DNA of 64,000 bases from Mesorhizobium sp. B2-4-3 (GCF_006442815.1 NZ_VFVL01000008.1:144933-208932); one strand, 5' to 3'. Shown: positions 36,628 to 46,252, numbered from the stretch's first letter. The notes: generated by a model from the letters alone, not told the origin. A program made the numbers and translations.

Positions 36628-37015
36628 CTAGTCCACAGACACAGGGATTTTGAAAGGTTGCCGTTTGTCTTGGTGCAGGATTTTCCATTCATGTCCGTGA
36701 AATCAGCGCAAACGCCGGGGATTGGTTGAAGCCGCCCGATACATCGTCATTCTATGGCGGAGCAAGGAGCGAAGCGACGCGGCGCAGACCATAGAATCCA
36801 TGCCGTGACTTCGAAGCGTTGCCGCGGTGCAGAATTCTGCTCCGTCGCACGCCTTGGCGAAGGTAACGGCATGGATTCTAGGGTCTTCGCGACGGAGCTT
36901 CGCTCCTGCTCCGCCCTAGAATGACGATCGCGATTGCGCGTTTCGGCCAATCTCCAACGCATGCCACCAACGCAAACAGAGCCGACCGGTCAAAATCCCT
37001 GTGCAATGCCACTAG
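36628..37015 (+). repeat. CTAG-ended twin-hairpin repeat, copy 6 (most complete)
   Basis: A 388-bp copy with both terminal inverted repeats. Left: CTAGT (36628-36632), seven bases, CACAGGGATTTTGA (36640-36653). Right: TCAAAATCCCTGTG (36990-37003), seven bases, ACTAG (37011-37015). The core is 36744-36927. Stem 2 is ATTCTAGGG/CCCTAGAAT, whereas copy 1 has ATTCCAGGG/CCCTGGAAT: a paired change that keeps the stem. The right CTAG (37012-37015) contains the stop codon of the DUF1778 gene. Confidence 0.92.
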
Positions 37016-37296
37016 CGCTCCCAGGCGGGTCTGTGGATCATGCGCCCGCGAAGCTCTTCAGACGGCATATCCGGAGCATCAAGCAGATCAAGAAATTTTT
37101 GATGTGTCTCGGCATCAAGAAGGAAGATACGCTGATCGAGAATGGTTTCCTCGGCCTGCCTGCGGGCGCTTTCCAACACAAACTTAGACAGCTTCTTCCC
37201 ACGTAAATTTGCGGCACGGCTGAGCATAGCCTTCGTCCCAGCCGATACCCGAATCCAAATCACATCCTTTCGTGCTGCATCCTTGCGAAGTCTCAC
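37012..37296 (-). CDS. DUF1778 (TacA-like) antitoxin homologue without a toxin gene
   Basis: A 94-residue protein starting at GTG 37296, which overlaps the LacI stop codon (GTGA); GGGAG lies nine bases upstream. The segments DVIWIRVSAGTKAML, LSKFVLESARRQAEE, FLLDAETHQKFLDLLDAP and PSEELRGRM follow the TacA/DUF1778 pattern: ribbon-helix-helix N-terminus and C-terminal neutralising tail. TacA partners are GNAT toxins (TacT) encoded directly downstream. Here repeat copy 6 begins at the stop codon and no toxin gene follows. It may be a leftover antitoxin, or it may have become a coregulator of the LacI gene. Confidence 0.75.
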   Translation of the reverse strand: MRLRKDAARKDVIWIRVSAGTKAMLSRAANLRGKKLSKFVLESARRQAEETILDQRIFLLDAETHQKFLDLLDAPDMPSEELRGRMIHRPAWER

Positions 37297-38408
37297 CGTA
37301 CCGCTCCCTTCACGTCTGCCACGCTCTCCCGCTCCACCAGCGGGCATTCGAGCTTGGTGATGGGATAGCGGCCGCGGCCCGGCGTTGGCGGCGTTTCCAG
37401 TTGCTCGATCGCCCATTGGCCCATCGCCAGATGCGGCAGGATGGAGGTCGTCAGCGGCGGGAAGAGATGGCGGGCGATCTCCTCGTCGTCATAGCCGACC
37501 ACGGAGATGTCCTGCGGGATATGCAGGCCTGCTTCCTTCAGCGCTTCGTAGCAGCCGATCGCGGTGCGGTCATTCTGGCAGAAGATGGCGGTCGGTCGCT
37601 CCTTGAGCCCGAGAAGCTTGACCGTCGCGGCATAGCCGGCGCTGGCCGACCAGTCGCCCTCGACCACCAGCTCGGGATCGAACGGGATGTCGGCGGTGGC
37701 TAAAGCGCGGCGATAACCTTTCAGTCGATCCTGCGCGGCTTGCATCCAAGGCTCGCCGGTGATGGTGGCGATTCGGCGATGGCCGTGGGCGATCAGGTGC
37801 CTTGTCGCGCTCTGGCCGCCGGCGATCTCGGAGGGAACCACGGCCGGGAAGGCATAGTCGGCGGTGTAGCAGTTGAGCAGGATCACCGGGATGTCGAGGC
37901 TGTAGAGGAAATCCGGCGCAGCGATCTCGCGGGTGAAGATGGTCATGTAGATCAGCGCCGAGATGCCGCGCCTCGTCAGTGCTGAAATCGCGCGCGGCTC
38001 CATCACCGCGTCGCCCATGGTCTGCGCCACCAGAAGCACATTGCCGGCGTTCCAGGAGGCTTGCCGGGCGCCCTCGATGGCGACCACCGCCTCGGGGCTG
38101 GTGGCGAGCTGGTCGACCGCGAAGCCAATGACGCCGTCGAGGCCTTCGAACGGTGTCACGGGCGGCCGCAGCGCCGAAAAGACCGGAGGCGAATAGCCCA
38201 GCGCTCGGGCTGCCTCGATCACCCGATCGCGTGTCTGCTGCGACAGCCTGATGCCCGGCGAATTGTTGAGCACGAACGACACCGTCGCCTGCGAGCAGCC
38301 GGCGGCGCGCGCGATGTCCGTCATGGTGACGCGTCCCTTGGGCTTGGCGGCCGGCTTGCGGCGCCTGGAAGCTCCAGGGGGATCGCTCAGTTCCGTCGGT
38401 TCGCTCAT
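37293..38408 (-). CDS. LacI-family transcriptional regulator (second sugar ABC system)
   Basis: A 371-residue LacI protein with a basic N-terminal extension of about 28 residues, then the helix-turn-helix MTDIARAAGCSQATVSFVLN, and a sugar-sensing domain. It is divergent from the ABC operon starting at 39032 and is probably its repressor. Its stop codon overlaps the start of the DUF1778 gene. Confidence 0.9.
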   Translation of the reverse strand: MSEPTELSDPPGASRRRKPAAKPKGRVTMTDIARAAGCSQATVSFVLNNSPGIRLSQQTRDRVIEAARALGYSPPVFSALRPPVTPFEGLDGVIGFAVDQLATSPEAVVAIEGARQASWNAGNVLLVAQTMGDAVMEPRAISALTRRGISALIYMTIFTREIAAPDFLYSLDIPVILLNCYTADYAFPAVVPSEIAGGQSATRHLIAHGHRRIATITGEPWMQAAQDRLKGYRRALATADIPFDPELVVEGDWSASAGYAATVKLLGLKERPTAIFCQNDRTAIGCYEALKEAGLHIPQDISVVGYDDEEIARHLFPPLTTSILPHLAMGQWAIEQLETPPTPGRGRYPITKLECPLVERESVADVKGAVR

Positions 38409-39031
38409 GGTCGTTTCCCAAACCCAGCCGGCTCTAAAGCAAAGGCCGACGGCAACGGCAAGATGGTCGGTGCGTTCATCGAGGCCGCGCTAGGCTAATA
38501 TATATTAGCAACGCGATAGGCAAATCGCCGGTTGCGCTGCTTCGCGACGAAACCGCCAGACAAGGTCAGCAATGCTGACGATTCCCGTATTTCCGCGCGG
38601 CTTCAAGCGTTGCGGCGTTCGCTCTCCTCACTCCCGGCGTGCCCTTCGACCAGCGTCTCCTCCGCGTCGAAAGCACGCCTCGCGGCCTCATAACTAATAC
38701 TCTTTACTAATAGCCGTTAGCGTTCTACTGTCAACTCGTCGTAACCGTCCGGGCTTCCGCTCTCGGTACCGGCAAAGTGCGAAGGACGCTTGTTCGGAAT
38801 CCGGCGGCATCGCCGGTTCGGGGTTGCATCCATTCTCACGAAAATGTCAGACAAATCGGACTATTTACGAACGCCACATGAGTGTCTAGTGTCTCGATCG
38901 CGGCCGGATCGGCACCGTTCTTAAGTCGGCGGACCTTTGCGCCACACCCTTGAGGAGGAGGGTTATCCGCGCCGCAGCCGAGACATCAGCGAAGAGTTCT
39001 ACAAGGCAAGTTCTACAAGGGAGGTTGAACT
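38409..39031. promoter_or_regulatory. Divergent lacI / ABC-operon control region with CTAAT palindromes
   Basis: A 623-bp gap with no coding frame of note. It contains the perfect 16-bp palindrome GCTAATATATATTAGC at 38494-38509, a second dyad CTAAT-AGCC-GTTAG at 38707-38720, and an extra CTAAT at 38694-38698. These are candidate LacI operators sharing one half-site. A 14-bp tandem duplication, AGTTCTACAAGGCA then AGTTCTACAAGGGA, lies just before the GGGAGG ribosome site of the 39032 gene. Nothing else was recognised. Confidence 0.55.
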
Positions 39032-39994
39032 ATGAAATCCATGATCCGTAACGCATCTGTCGCCGCGGCGGCCCTACTTGTCGGCCTGTCGGTAAGCGCC
39101 AGCGCGCGCGCCGACGACAAGCCGACGCTGGCCTTCGTCGTCAACGGTGCGTCAGACTTCTGGAAGGCGGCGGAAGCCGGCGTGAAGAAAGCGCAGGGCG
39201 AGCTGCCCGACTACAATCTCGAGCTCAAATATCCGGAACAGTCCTCGGTCGCCATCCAGCAGCGGCTGATGGACGACCTGGTGACGGCAGGCGTCAAGGG
39301 CATCATGGTCTCGGCCGTCGATCCCAAGACCTCGACCGACGGGCTGAACAAGATCGCGTCGGAAACGGCGCTGTTCACCACCGACTCGGACGCGCCGCAG
39401 ACCAAGCGCGTCGCCTATATCGGCTCGTCCAATGTCGATGCCGGCAAGCAGGCGGCCGAGATCGCCAAGAAGGCGATGCCGGACGGCGGCAAGTGCCTCG
39501 GCTTCGTCGGCCTGCTCGGCGCCGACAACGCCAAGGAGCGCATCCAGGGCATGAAGGACGGGCTCGCCGGCAGCAAGATCGAGCTGGTCGACGTGCGCGG
39601 CGACGACATCGACCAGGCGCGCGCCAAGAAGAATGTCGAGGACGCGCTGGTCGCCAGCCCCGACATCACCTGCATGGTCGGCTTCTACTCCTACAACACG
39701 CCGCGCATCTACGAAGCGCTGCGCGATGCCGGCAAGCTCGGCCAGATCACCGTCGTCGGCTTCGACGACGATCCGATCACGCTGGGCGGCGTCAAGGAAG
39801 GCACGGTCGCCGCGACCGTGGTGCAGCAGCCGTTCGAATGGGCTTATCAGGGCATGAAGCTGATGGCCGCCTACCTCAAGGGCGACAAGTCGGGCATCCC
39901 GGACGGTAACCTGATCATCATCCCGACCAAGATCATCGGCAAGGATGACGTCGACGCCTACGCCGCCAACCTCAAGGCGATGGCGGGCAACTAG
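39032..39994 (+). CDS. Periplasmic sugar-binding protein (second sugar ABC importer)
   Basis: A 320-residue Peripla_BP_4 protein with a signal peptide ending near residue 27 (VSASARADD). The binding segments FVVNGASDFWKAAEAGVKKAQ and VVGFDDDPITLGGV are of the ribose/xylose/polyol group. The ligand is not identifiable; the gene lacks neighbouring catabolic enzymes. A stable hairpin follows the stop codon. Confidence 0.88.
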   Translation: MKSMIRNASVAAAALLVGLSVSASARADDKPTLAFVVNGASDFWKAAEAGVKKAQGELPDYNLELKYPEQSSVAIQQRLMDDLVTAGVKGIMVSAVDPKTSTDGLNKIASETALFTTDSDAPQTKRVAYIGSSNVDAGKQAAEIAKKAMPDGGKCLGFVGLLGADNAKERIQGMKDGLAGSKIELVDVRGDDIDQARAKKNVEDALVASPDITCMVGFYSYNTPRIYEALRDAGKLGQITVVGFDDDPITLGGVKEGTVAATVVQQPFEWAYQGMKLMAAYLKGDKSGIPDGNLIIIPTKIIGKDDVDAYAANLKAMAGN

Positions 39995-40007
39995 GTCCAA
40001 AACAGGT

Positions 40008-40040
40008 ACGCCGGCTCAAGGGTCCGCCTTGAGCCGGCGT
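40008..40040 (+). other. Strong hairpin after the binding-protein gene
   Basis: ACGCCGGCTCAAG, seven-base loop, CTTGAGCCGGCGT: a perfect 13-bp stem starting 13 bp after the stop, without a full T run. This placement usually protects the binding-protein mRNA and lowers readthrough into the ATPase gene. Confidence 0.65.
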
Positions 40041-40116
40041 TCGTATTGACGGACCCGCCAAGGCCCGTCAGTCTGTGGGCCACCGGCTGTTGCCCCGTGC
40101 GGTAAACTATGGCGTG

Positions 40117-41682
40117 ATGACCTCTACCGATTCCACACAACCGATCGCCGCTCCGTTCCTGAGCCTCGAGGCCGTGCGCAAGACCTATCCGGGTGTTGTG
40201 GCGCTGGACAGGTTTTCGATGGATGTCCGGCCCGGCGAGGTCATAGGCCTGGTCGGCGAAAACGGCGCCGGCAAATCGACGCTGATGAAGATCCTCGGCG
40301 GCGTGACGCGGCCGGACAGCGGCACCGTCACCGTCGATGGCGCGGCGCATGACGGATTGACCGTCGAGCAGAGCATCGGCTCAGGCATCGCCTTCGTGCA
40401 TCAGGAATTGAACCTCTTCGAAAACCTCGACGTCGCCGCCAACATCTTCTTCGGCCGCGAGCCGCTGCGCGCCGGCCCGCTGAGGCTGGTCGACCGCGCG
40501 AAACTGCGCGAGATGGTGGCGTCGCTCTTGAAGCGGGTCGGCGCCAATTTCTCGGCCGACGCGCCGGTGGCGTCGCTGTCGCTCGCGCAGCAGCAGATGG
40601 TCGAGATCGCCAAGGCGCTGTCGATCAAGGCGCGGCTGGTCATCCTCGACGAGCCGACCTCCAGCCTGCCGTTGGCGGAGACCGAAAAGCTGCTCGACGT
40701 CATCAAGGGCCTGAAGGCGCAAGGCATCAGCGTCATCTTCATCTCGCACCGGCTGCATGAGATCGAGCGCGTCGCCGACCGTGTCGTGGTGCTGCGCGAC
40801 GGCACGCTGGCCGGCACGCTGGCAAAGGACCGGATCAATCACGACGAGATGGTCAGGCTGATGATCGGCCGCATGCTGAAGGAACGCGAGAAGGCCGGCG
40901 AAGCCGCCCGCGCGCCGGGCAGCGTGGCCCTGTCGGCGGACGCGATCCGCACCGGCACCTATCCCGACCGGCCGGTCAGCCTGGAATTGAGGCACGGCGA
41001 GATCCTCGGCCTCGCGGGCCTGGTCGGCTCCGGCCGCACGGAGCTGGCGCGCGTGCTGTTCGGCATCGACGAGCGGTTGGCAGGCAGTGTCACCCTCGAC
41101 GGCAAGCCGCTCGATGTAGGCTCGGCGGCGGACGCGGTGGCGAACGGCATCTTCCTGGTGCCGGAGGACCGCAAGCTGACCGGCATATTGCTCGACCTGT
41201 CGATCGCCCAGAACATCTCGCTGCCCAATCTGCCGGCGCACGCCAGGCGCTCGCTGGTGTCCGCCAGCGCTGAACTCGCGACGGCCGAAAAGCAGAAGAA
41301 AAACCTCGGCATCAAGGCGCCGTCGGTCCTGACCCGCACCGGCACTTTGTCAGGCGGCAACCAGCAGAAGGTGGTTCTGGCCAAATGGCTGGCGATGAAC
41401 CCGAAGGTGATGATCCTGGACGAGCCGACGCGCGGCATCGACATCGGCGCCAAGGCCGAGATCTACGGGCTGATGCGGGCGCTGGCCGACGCCGGCGTCG
41501 CTGTGCTGATGATCTCCAGCGACATGGAAGAGGTGATCGGCGTGTCGGACCGCATCGCGGTCATGCATGAGGGGCAGATCTCCGGCATCCTCGACAAGGA
41601 CGATTTCAGCCAGGAGAACGTGCTCTTGCTGGCGGTCGGCAAGAAGCCGAAACTGCTGCAAGTGGCGGGAGGAGCGCAATGA
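40117..41682 (+). CDS. Two-domain ATPase of the second sugar ABC importer (RbsA/XylG type)
   Basis: A 521-residue double ABC ATPase. The first domain has Walker [10 protein letters not shown] and [12 protein letters not shown]. The second has the degenerate GLVGSGRTE, signature LSGGNQQKV, and [15 protein letters not shown], a pattern typical of CUT2 systems in which one site is catalytically weak. The start at 40117 is chosen by similarity; no strong SD is visible there. The stop overlaps the permease ATG. Confidence 0.92.
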   Translation: MTSTDSTQPIAAPFLSLEAVRKTYPGVVALDRFSMDVRPGEVIGLVGENGAGKSTLMKILGGVTRPDSGTVTVDGAAHDGLTVEQSIGSGIAFVHQELNLFENLDVAANIFFGREPLRAGPLRLVDRAKLREMVASLLKRVGANFSADAPVASLSLAQQQMVEIAKALSIKARLVILDEPTSSLPLAETEKLLDVIKGLKAQGISVIFISHRLHEIERVADRVVVLRDGTLAGTLAKDRINHDEMVRLMIGRMLKEREKAGEAARAPGSVALSADAIRTGTYPDRPVSLELRHGEILGLAGLVGSGRTELARVLFGIDERLAGSVTLDGKPLDVGSAADAVANGIFLVPEDRKLTGILLDLSIAQNISLPNLPAHARRSLVSASAELATAEKQKKNLGIKAPSVLTRTGTLSGGNQQKVVLAKWLAMNPKVMILDEPTRGIDIGAKAEIYGLMRALADAGVAVLMISSDMEEVIGVSDRIAVMHEGQISGILDKDDFSQENVLLLAVGKKPKLLQVAGGAQ

Positions 41683-42674
41683 CCAAGAAAGATCTCGGCC
41701 TGCTGATCCTGATCCTGGTGGTCGGCGCGGTGGTGACGGCCATCAATCCGCGGTTCCTGTCGGCGATCAACCTCGCCAACACTTCCAACCTGGTCGCTCT
41801 GTTCGGCATCCTTTCGATCGGCCAGGCCTTCGTCATCATCACCGGCGGCATCGAATTGTCGGTCGGCTCGGTGATCGCCCTGCTCGGCACGCTGTTCATC
41901 GACTTCATCGCGGTGCGCGAGGTGAGCTGGCCGCTGGCCTTCGTGCTGATCCTCGCGCTCGGCTCCGTCATCGGCTTCGTACATGGCTGGCTGATCACGC
42001 GGCTGAAACTGCAGCCCTTCGTGGTGACGCTGTGCGGCCTGCTGATCTATCGCGGCGTGGCGCGCTTCTATACCGCCGATGGCACGGCTGGCTTCGCCTT
42101 CGGGCAGAATTTCCCGACGCTCGAGTTCCTGACCGCGGGTCGCTCCTATGGCCTGCCGAACTCCTTCATCGCGCTGATCGTCATCGCCATCGTGATGTGG
42201 GTGGTGCTGCACCGCTCGGTGTTCGGCCGCTATCTCTATGCGATCGGCAAGAACGAGGAAGCGGCGAAATATTCCGGCATCCGCACGGGCCGGGTGATCA
42301 TCGCGGCCTATGTCATCTGCGGCGTGCTCACGGCGCTGTCGGCGATCTATTTCGCCATGTACACGCGCTCGATCTCGCCGGCGAGCCACGGCCAGTTCTA
42401 CGAGCTTTATGCCATCGCGGCGGCGGTGCTCGGCGGCTTCTCGCTGCGTGGCGGCGAAGGCTCGCTGGTCGGCGTCATCCTCGGCACCGTGCTGCTGCAG
42501 GAATTGCAGAACCTCGTCAACCTGCTCGGCATTCCCTCCTCGCTCAACTTCGCCGTGATGGGCGGCGTGATCCTGATCGGCGTGCTGGTCGACCAGCAAT
42601 GGGGCGTCTTCCGCGCCCGGCGCCGCATGATCGAAGCGACGCGCCAAAACGTTGCGGGCGCGCCGGCGGAGTAG
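41679..42674 (+). CDS. Permease of the second sugar ABC importer
   Basis: RbsC-like BPD_transp_2 permease of 331 residues with multiple membrane segments, including [18 protein letters not shown] and [15 protein letters not shown]. Translation is coupled to the ATPase gene (ATGA). It is the last gene of the importer unit; no sugar kinase or isomerase follows. Confidence 0.92.
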   Translation: MTKKDLGLLILILVVGAVVTAINPRFLSAINLANTSNLVALFGILSIGQAFVIITGGIELSVGSVIALLGTLFIDFIAVREVSWPLAFVLILALGSVIGFVHGWLITRLKLQPFVVTLCGLLIYRGVARFYTADGTAGFAFGQNFPTLEFLTAGRSYGLPNSFIALIVIAIVMWVVLHRSVFGRYLYAIGKNEEAAKYSGIRTGRVIIAAYVICGVLTALSAIYFAMYTRSISPASHGQFYELYAIAAAVLGGFSLRGGEGSLVGVILGTVLLQELQNLVNLLGIPSSLNFAVMGGVILIGVLVDQQWGVFRARRRMIEATRQNVAGAPAE

Positions 42675-42858
42675 CCTCGCTTTAACATTCACGGTTCCGG
42701 TTGGATCGATGCTCGCGGGAAAACCCACCGGGCAGGCCCGGATTCGCGGGCGGATTGCAACAACGCGTGAACCGGAAAACAGCCCTTGTCGCAGAATCGG
42801 GGCTGGGCTAAGCAATTGGTATCTGAGGGTTCCAAGAACAAATATGGGAGAAATTACC

Positions 42859-43701
42859 GTGACATCATCACGTTGGATCGCGCTCGCAGCGCTGGCGTTG
42901 ACCTGCTCGACCCCGGCAATGGCCAAGGACTGGAAGACCGTGACGGTCGCGATGGAGGGCTCCTACGCCCCGTGGAACCAGACGGATGCCAGCGGCAAGA
43001 TCGTCGGCTTCGAGGTGGACATCCTGAACGACGTCTGCGCCCGCGCGAAGCTGGAATGCAACATCGTGGCACAGGATTGGGACGGCGTCATTCCCGGCCT
43101 CACGGCCGGCAAGTTCGACATCGTCATGGATGGCATGTCGATCACTGAAGAACGGATGAAGACCATCGACTTCTCGGTCCCCTACGCGTCTTCGCCGGTG
43201 GCTTTCCTGGCCGACAAGAACGGTCCGCTGGCGCAGCTGTCCAACAGCGGCAAGATGATCGATTTGTCGAAGGACGACGCCGAATCCAAGGCGGCGCTCG
43301 ACACGCTGCGCAAGGAGCTCACCGGCAAGAATGTCGGCCTGCAGGTTTCGACAACCGAGGCGACGTTCGCCGACAAGTATCTCAAGGACGTCGCCAACGT
43401 CCATGAATACAAGACCACCGACGAGCATGACCTCGACCTGATGGCGGGCCGCATCGACGTCGCTTTCGCCGACACCACCTACTTCCTCGGCACGCTGGCC
43501 AAGCCGGACGCCAAGGACCTGGAATTCGTCGGCCCGCAATTCAAGGGTGGCCCGATACTCGGGCCGGGCATCGGCGCCGCCTTCCGCAAGACCGACAAGG
43601 ACCTGCAGGACATTTACAACAAGGCGCTCAAGGCCGCTCTCGACGACGGCTCGGTGTCGAAATACTCCATGCAGTGGTTCAAGATCGACATTACCAAGTA
43701 A
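42859..43701 (+). CDS. Periplasmic polar amino acid-binding protein
   Basis: A 280-residue SBP_bac_3 protein (HisJ/ArgT/OccT group) with a signal peptide ending near residue 22 (TCSTPAMAKDW). The ligand-pocket segments are MEGSYAPWNQTDASGKIVGFEVDI-type (residues about 33-55) and MDGMSITEERMKTIDFSVPY-type (about 92-111). The start is GTG at 42859 with GGGAG eight bases upstream; the ATG at 42844 lacks a site. It is followed by a strong terminator, then the permease genes. Confidence 0.9.
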   Translation: MTSSRWIALAALALTCSTPAMAKDWKTVTVAMEGSYAPWNQTDASGKIVGFEVDILNDVCARAKLECNIVAQDWDGVIPGLTAGKFDIVMDGMSITEERMKTIDFSVPYASSPVAFLADKNGPLAQLSNSGKMIDLSKDDAESKAALDTLRKELTGKNVGLQVSTTEATFADKYLKDVANVHEYKTTDEHDLDLMAGRIDVAFADTTYFLGTLAKPDAKDLEFVGPQFKGGPILGPGIGAAFRKTDKDLQDIYNKALKAALDDGSVSKYSMQWFKIDITK

Positions 43702-43707
43702 TGTCGC

Positions 43708-43735
43708 AACGGGAGCAGCCAAGGCTGCTCCCGTT
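43708..43735 (+). terminator. Terminator after the amino acid-binding protein gene
   Basis: AACGGGAGCAGCC, AA, GGCTGCTCCCGTT followed by TT: a perfect 13-bp stem directly after the stop codon. It separates the binding-protein gene from the permeases, so partial readthrough or a second promoter is expected. Confidence 0.85.
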
Positions 43736-43741
43736 TTGCAT

Positions 43742-43842
43742 TGCATGTCGCCCAAAAGTGCGCAGCGGTTTTGGGAGAACGACATGCATCAAGGCAAGGC
43801 CTTAAAGCGCGTCGCTTAACCCGTTTGGACACGCGCTTTAAG
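43742..43842. repeat. RIME-like double palindrome, TGCATGTCG type
   Basis: First dyad: TGCATGTCG with CCCAAAA facing TTTTGGG and CGACATGCA (43742-43788). Second dyad: CTTAAAGCGCGT (43801-43812) facing ACGCGCTTTAAG (43831-43842). This is the same two-dyad build as the elements at 8338 and 9066. It lies within an ABC transporter operon. Confidence 0.8.
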
Positions 43843-43876
43843 GCGGGCAACCCGTCGACGCCCGCAGGAGCCGTAC

Positions 43877-44623
43877 GTGGAGTTTCTCAACGATCTCAAG
43901 GACCAGGTGTCGACGGCCTATGAGCTGTTGGCCGCCGGCTGGGGCGTGCAGCTGCTCTGGGGCATCGGCTGGACGCTCGCCGTCACTGTCGTCTCGATGC
44001 TGATTGGGGCCGTGCTGGGCTCGCTGGTGGCGGCAGCCAAGCTCTCGCATCGCGGCGGATTGAGGTTCATCGGCGAGAGCTACACCACCGTGTTTCGCGG
44101 CGAACCGGAACTGCTGATCATCTATCTGTTCTACTATGGCGGCACGCAAGTCCTGACCAGCGTGGCAAGGTCCTCCGGATCGATCGGCTCGACCGACATC
44201 TTGAATATGCCGAGCTTCCTCGGCGGCGTGCTCGCGGTAGGCATCATTTCCGGCGCTTATCAAGCCGAGGTTTTTCGCGGGTCGTTCCTGGCGATCCACC
44301 GCGGCGAGCTGGAAGCGGCGCGTGCCTATGGCATGTCGGCCTGGCTGCGGTTTCGTCTCGTGATCATGCCTCAGGTCCTGCGCCTCGCCGTGCCGGGGCT
44401 GGGCAATGTCTGGCAGCTGACCATCAAGGATTCGGCGCTGATCTCGGTCACCGGCGTCGCCGAGCTGATGCTCACCGCGAACAAGGCGGCGCGTTCGACG
44501 CATCATTCGCTGCTTTTCTACACGGTCGCCGGCATTCTTTACCTGGTGATGACCTCGATCTCGACGCCGATCTTCGAGAAGGCCGAGCGTTACACCTCGC
44601 GCAGTTTCACCCGGCCGAAATAA
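43877..44623 (+). CDS. Polar amino acid ABC permease, HisQ-like
   Basis: A 248-residue inner-membrane subunit of the His/Glu/Gln/Arg/opine permease family, with the EAA loop in ELEAARAYGMSAWLRFRLVIMPQ. GTG start at 43877 with AGGAG six bases upstream. It forms a heterodimer with the following gene product. Confidence 0.92.
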   Translation: MEFLNDLKDQVSTAYELLAAGWGVQLLWGIGWTLAVTVVSMLIGAVLGSLVAAAKLSHRGGLRFIGESYTTVFRGEPELLIIYLFYYGGTQVLTSVARSSGSIGSTDILNMPSFLGGVLAVGIISGAYQAEVFRGSFLAIHRGELEAARAYGMSAWLRFRLVIMPQVLRLAVPGLGNVWQLTIKDSALISVTGVAELMLTANKAARSTHHSLLFYTVAGILYLVMTSISTPIFEKAERYTSRSFTRPK

Positions 44624-44626
44624 GAG

Positions 44627-45364
44627 GTGGCGGTGGATTTCGACTTCTACCTTTCGACCATATGGAGCGTGCTGAAGGCGCTGCCGCTGACGCTCGAGAT
44701 ATGGTTCTTCGGCATCGCCTTCGGCCTCATCATCGCCACCGGCCTGACCTGGTTGCGGGCTTCCGGCTACAAGTCCGGCGAATATTTTACCCGAGCCTAT
44801 GTCTTCGTCTTCCGCGGCTCGCCGCTGCTGGTGCAGCTCTACCTGATCTATTTCGGGCTCTCCCAGTTCGATTTCGTTCGCCACAGCCCGATCCTGTGGC
44901 CGATCCTGCGCGATCCGATGTATTGCACCATCGTCGCGATGGCCTTGAACACTGCGGCCTATGAGAGCGAGATTTTCCGCGGCGCGCTGCGAGCGGTGCC
45001 TGTCGGCCAGATCGAGGCAGCCAAGGCGTTCGGCATGTCGGCGTTCACGCGCTTCCGCCTCGTCACGCTGCCGATCGCGCTGCGGCTGGCCCTGCCGGCC
45101 TATTCGACCGAAATCATCCTGATGACCAAGGCGACCGCGCTCGCTTCCGTGGTCACCATCATGGAGATGATGGGAACGGCGCAAAAGATTCAGCACGACA
45201 CGTTCCGGCCGATCGAGGTGCTGACCTGCGCCGGCGTGATCTACCTGCTTCTCAACCTGTCGATCGCCCGGCTGTTCGCCTGGGTCGAATACCGGCTTTC
45301 ACCGCATCTGCGCCCCCCGCCCGAGCAGAGCCAGCAAATCAAACCTGTACCGGAGGTGTTGTGA
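44627..45364 (+). CDS. Polar amino acid ABC permease, HisM-like
   Basis: A 245-residue partner permease with the EAA loop QIEAAKAFGMSAFTRFRLVTLP. GTG start at 44627; another GTG two codons later is possible. The stop TGA overlaps the ATPase start (TGATG). Confidence 0.92.
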   Translation: MAVDFDFYLSTIWSVLKALPLTLEIWFFGIAFGLIIATGLTWLRASGYKSGEYFTRAYVFVFRGSPLLVQLYLIYFGLSQFDFVRHSPILWPILRDPMYCTIVAMALNTAAYESEIFRGALRAVPVGQIEAAKAFGMSAFTRFRLVTLPIALRLALPAYSTEIILMTKATALASVVTIMEMMGTAQKIQHDTFRPIEVLTCAGVIYLLLNLSIARLFAWVEYRLSPHLRPPPEQSQQIKPVPEVL

Positions 45365-46179
45365 TGTCGGCAAATGTCGCCGCTGCCGCGCAAGCGGCAT
45401 CGTCCCCGGACGACAAGGCAGCCATCAGCGTCAAGGACCTGCGCAAGTGCTTCGGCGATCACGAGGTGCTCAAGGGCATTTCGCTCGAAGCGCACAAGGG
45501 CGATGTGATTTCGATCCTCGGCTCCTCGGGGTCGGGCAAGAGCACGATGCTGCGCTGCATCAATCTCCTGGAGACCCCGGATTCCGGCGAAGTGCGGGTG
45601 GACGGCGAGCTCATCAAGATGAAGCAAAGCCGCGACGGCCACCAAATGCCGGCCGACATCCGCCAGGTGGAGCGGATCCGCGCCAACCTCGCCATGGTTT
45701 TCCAGAGCTTCAATCTCTGGTCGCACATGACGGTGCTGGAAAACCTCGTTGCCGCGCCGACGCATGTGCTGAAGCGGCCGCGCGCCGAGTGCCTGGAGCA
45801 GGCCGAGGCATTGCTGAAGCGCGTCGGCATATGGGAGCGCCGCAACTACTATCCGCCGCACATGTCGGGCGGCCAGCAGCAGCGCGCGGCAATCGCGCGG
45901 GCGCTGGCGATGAATCCCAAGGTGATGCTGTTCGACGAGCCGACATCCGCGCTCGATCCGGAACTGGTCGGCGAGGTGCTGCGCGTCATGCGCTCGCTGG
46001 CCGAAGAAGGACGCACCATGCTGGTCGTCACGCATGAGATGGGTTTTGCCCGCGACGTGTCGAGCAAGGTGATGTTCCTGCACAAGGGCGAGGTGGATTC
46101 GGCCGGCGAACCGAAGGAGATGTTCGCCAGGCCGCCGACGCCGCAGTTCAAGCAGTTCATCGCCAACTTCAACAAGTGA
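45364..46179 (+). CDS. Polar amino acid ABC ATPase, HisP-like
   Basis: A 271-residue ATPase with Walker A GSSGSGKST, signature MSGGQQQRAAIARALAM, Walker B VMLFDEPTSALDPE, and the His loop VTHEMGFARDV. It has the HisP-type insertion around KMKQSRDGHQMPADIRQVER. Substrate is probably a basic amino acid or opine, based on family only. Confidence 0.94.
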   Translation: MSANVAAAAQAASSPDDKAAISVKDLRKCFGDHEVLKGISLEAHKGDVISILGSSGSGKSTMLRCINLLETPDSGEVRVDGELIKMKQSRDGHQMPADIRQVERIRANLAMVFQSFNLWSHMTVLENLVAAPTHVLKRPRAECLEQAEALLKRVGIWERRNYYPPHMSGGQQQRAAIARALAMNPKVMLFDEPTSALDPELVGEVLRVMRSLAEEGRTMLVVTHEMGFARDVSSKVMFLHKGEVDSAGEPKEMFARPPTPQFKQFIANFNK

Positions 46180-46199
46180 AGACAGAGCCGCCCGGCGCC

Positions 46200-46252
46200 A
46201 AGATGTGTTGAGATTCAGGTCAGGCGGCCTCACCTGAATATCAGCACATCTT
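46200..46252. terminator. Palindromic terminator-like element between convergent genes
   Basis: AAGATGTG-T-TGA-G-ATTCAGGT on the left faces ACCTGAAT-A-TCA-G-CACATCTT on the right across an eleven-base loop: 19 of 21 positions pair. It sits between the HisP-like gene and phnN and includes part of the phnN stop codon. Confidence 0.65.
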
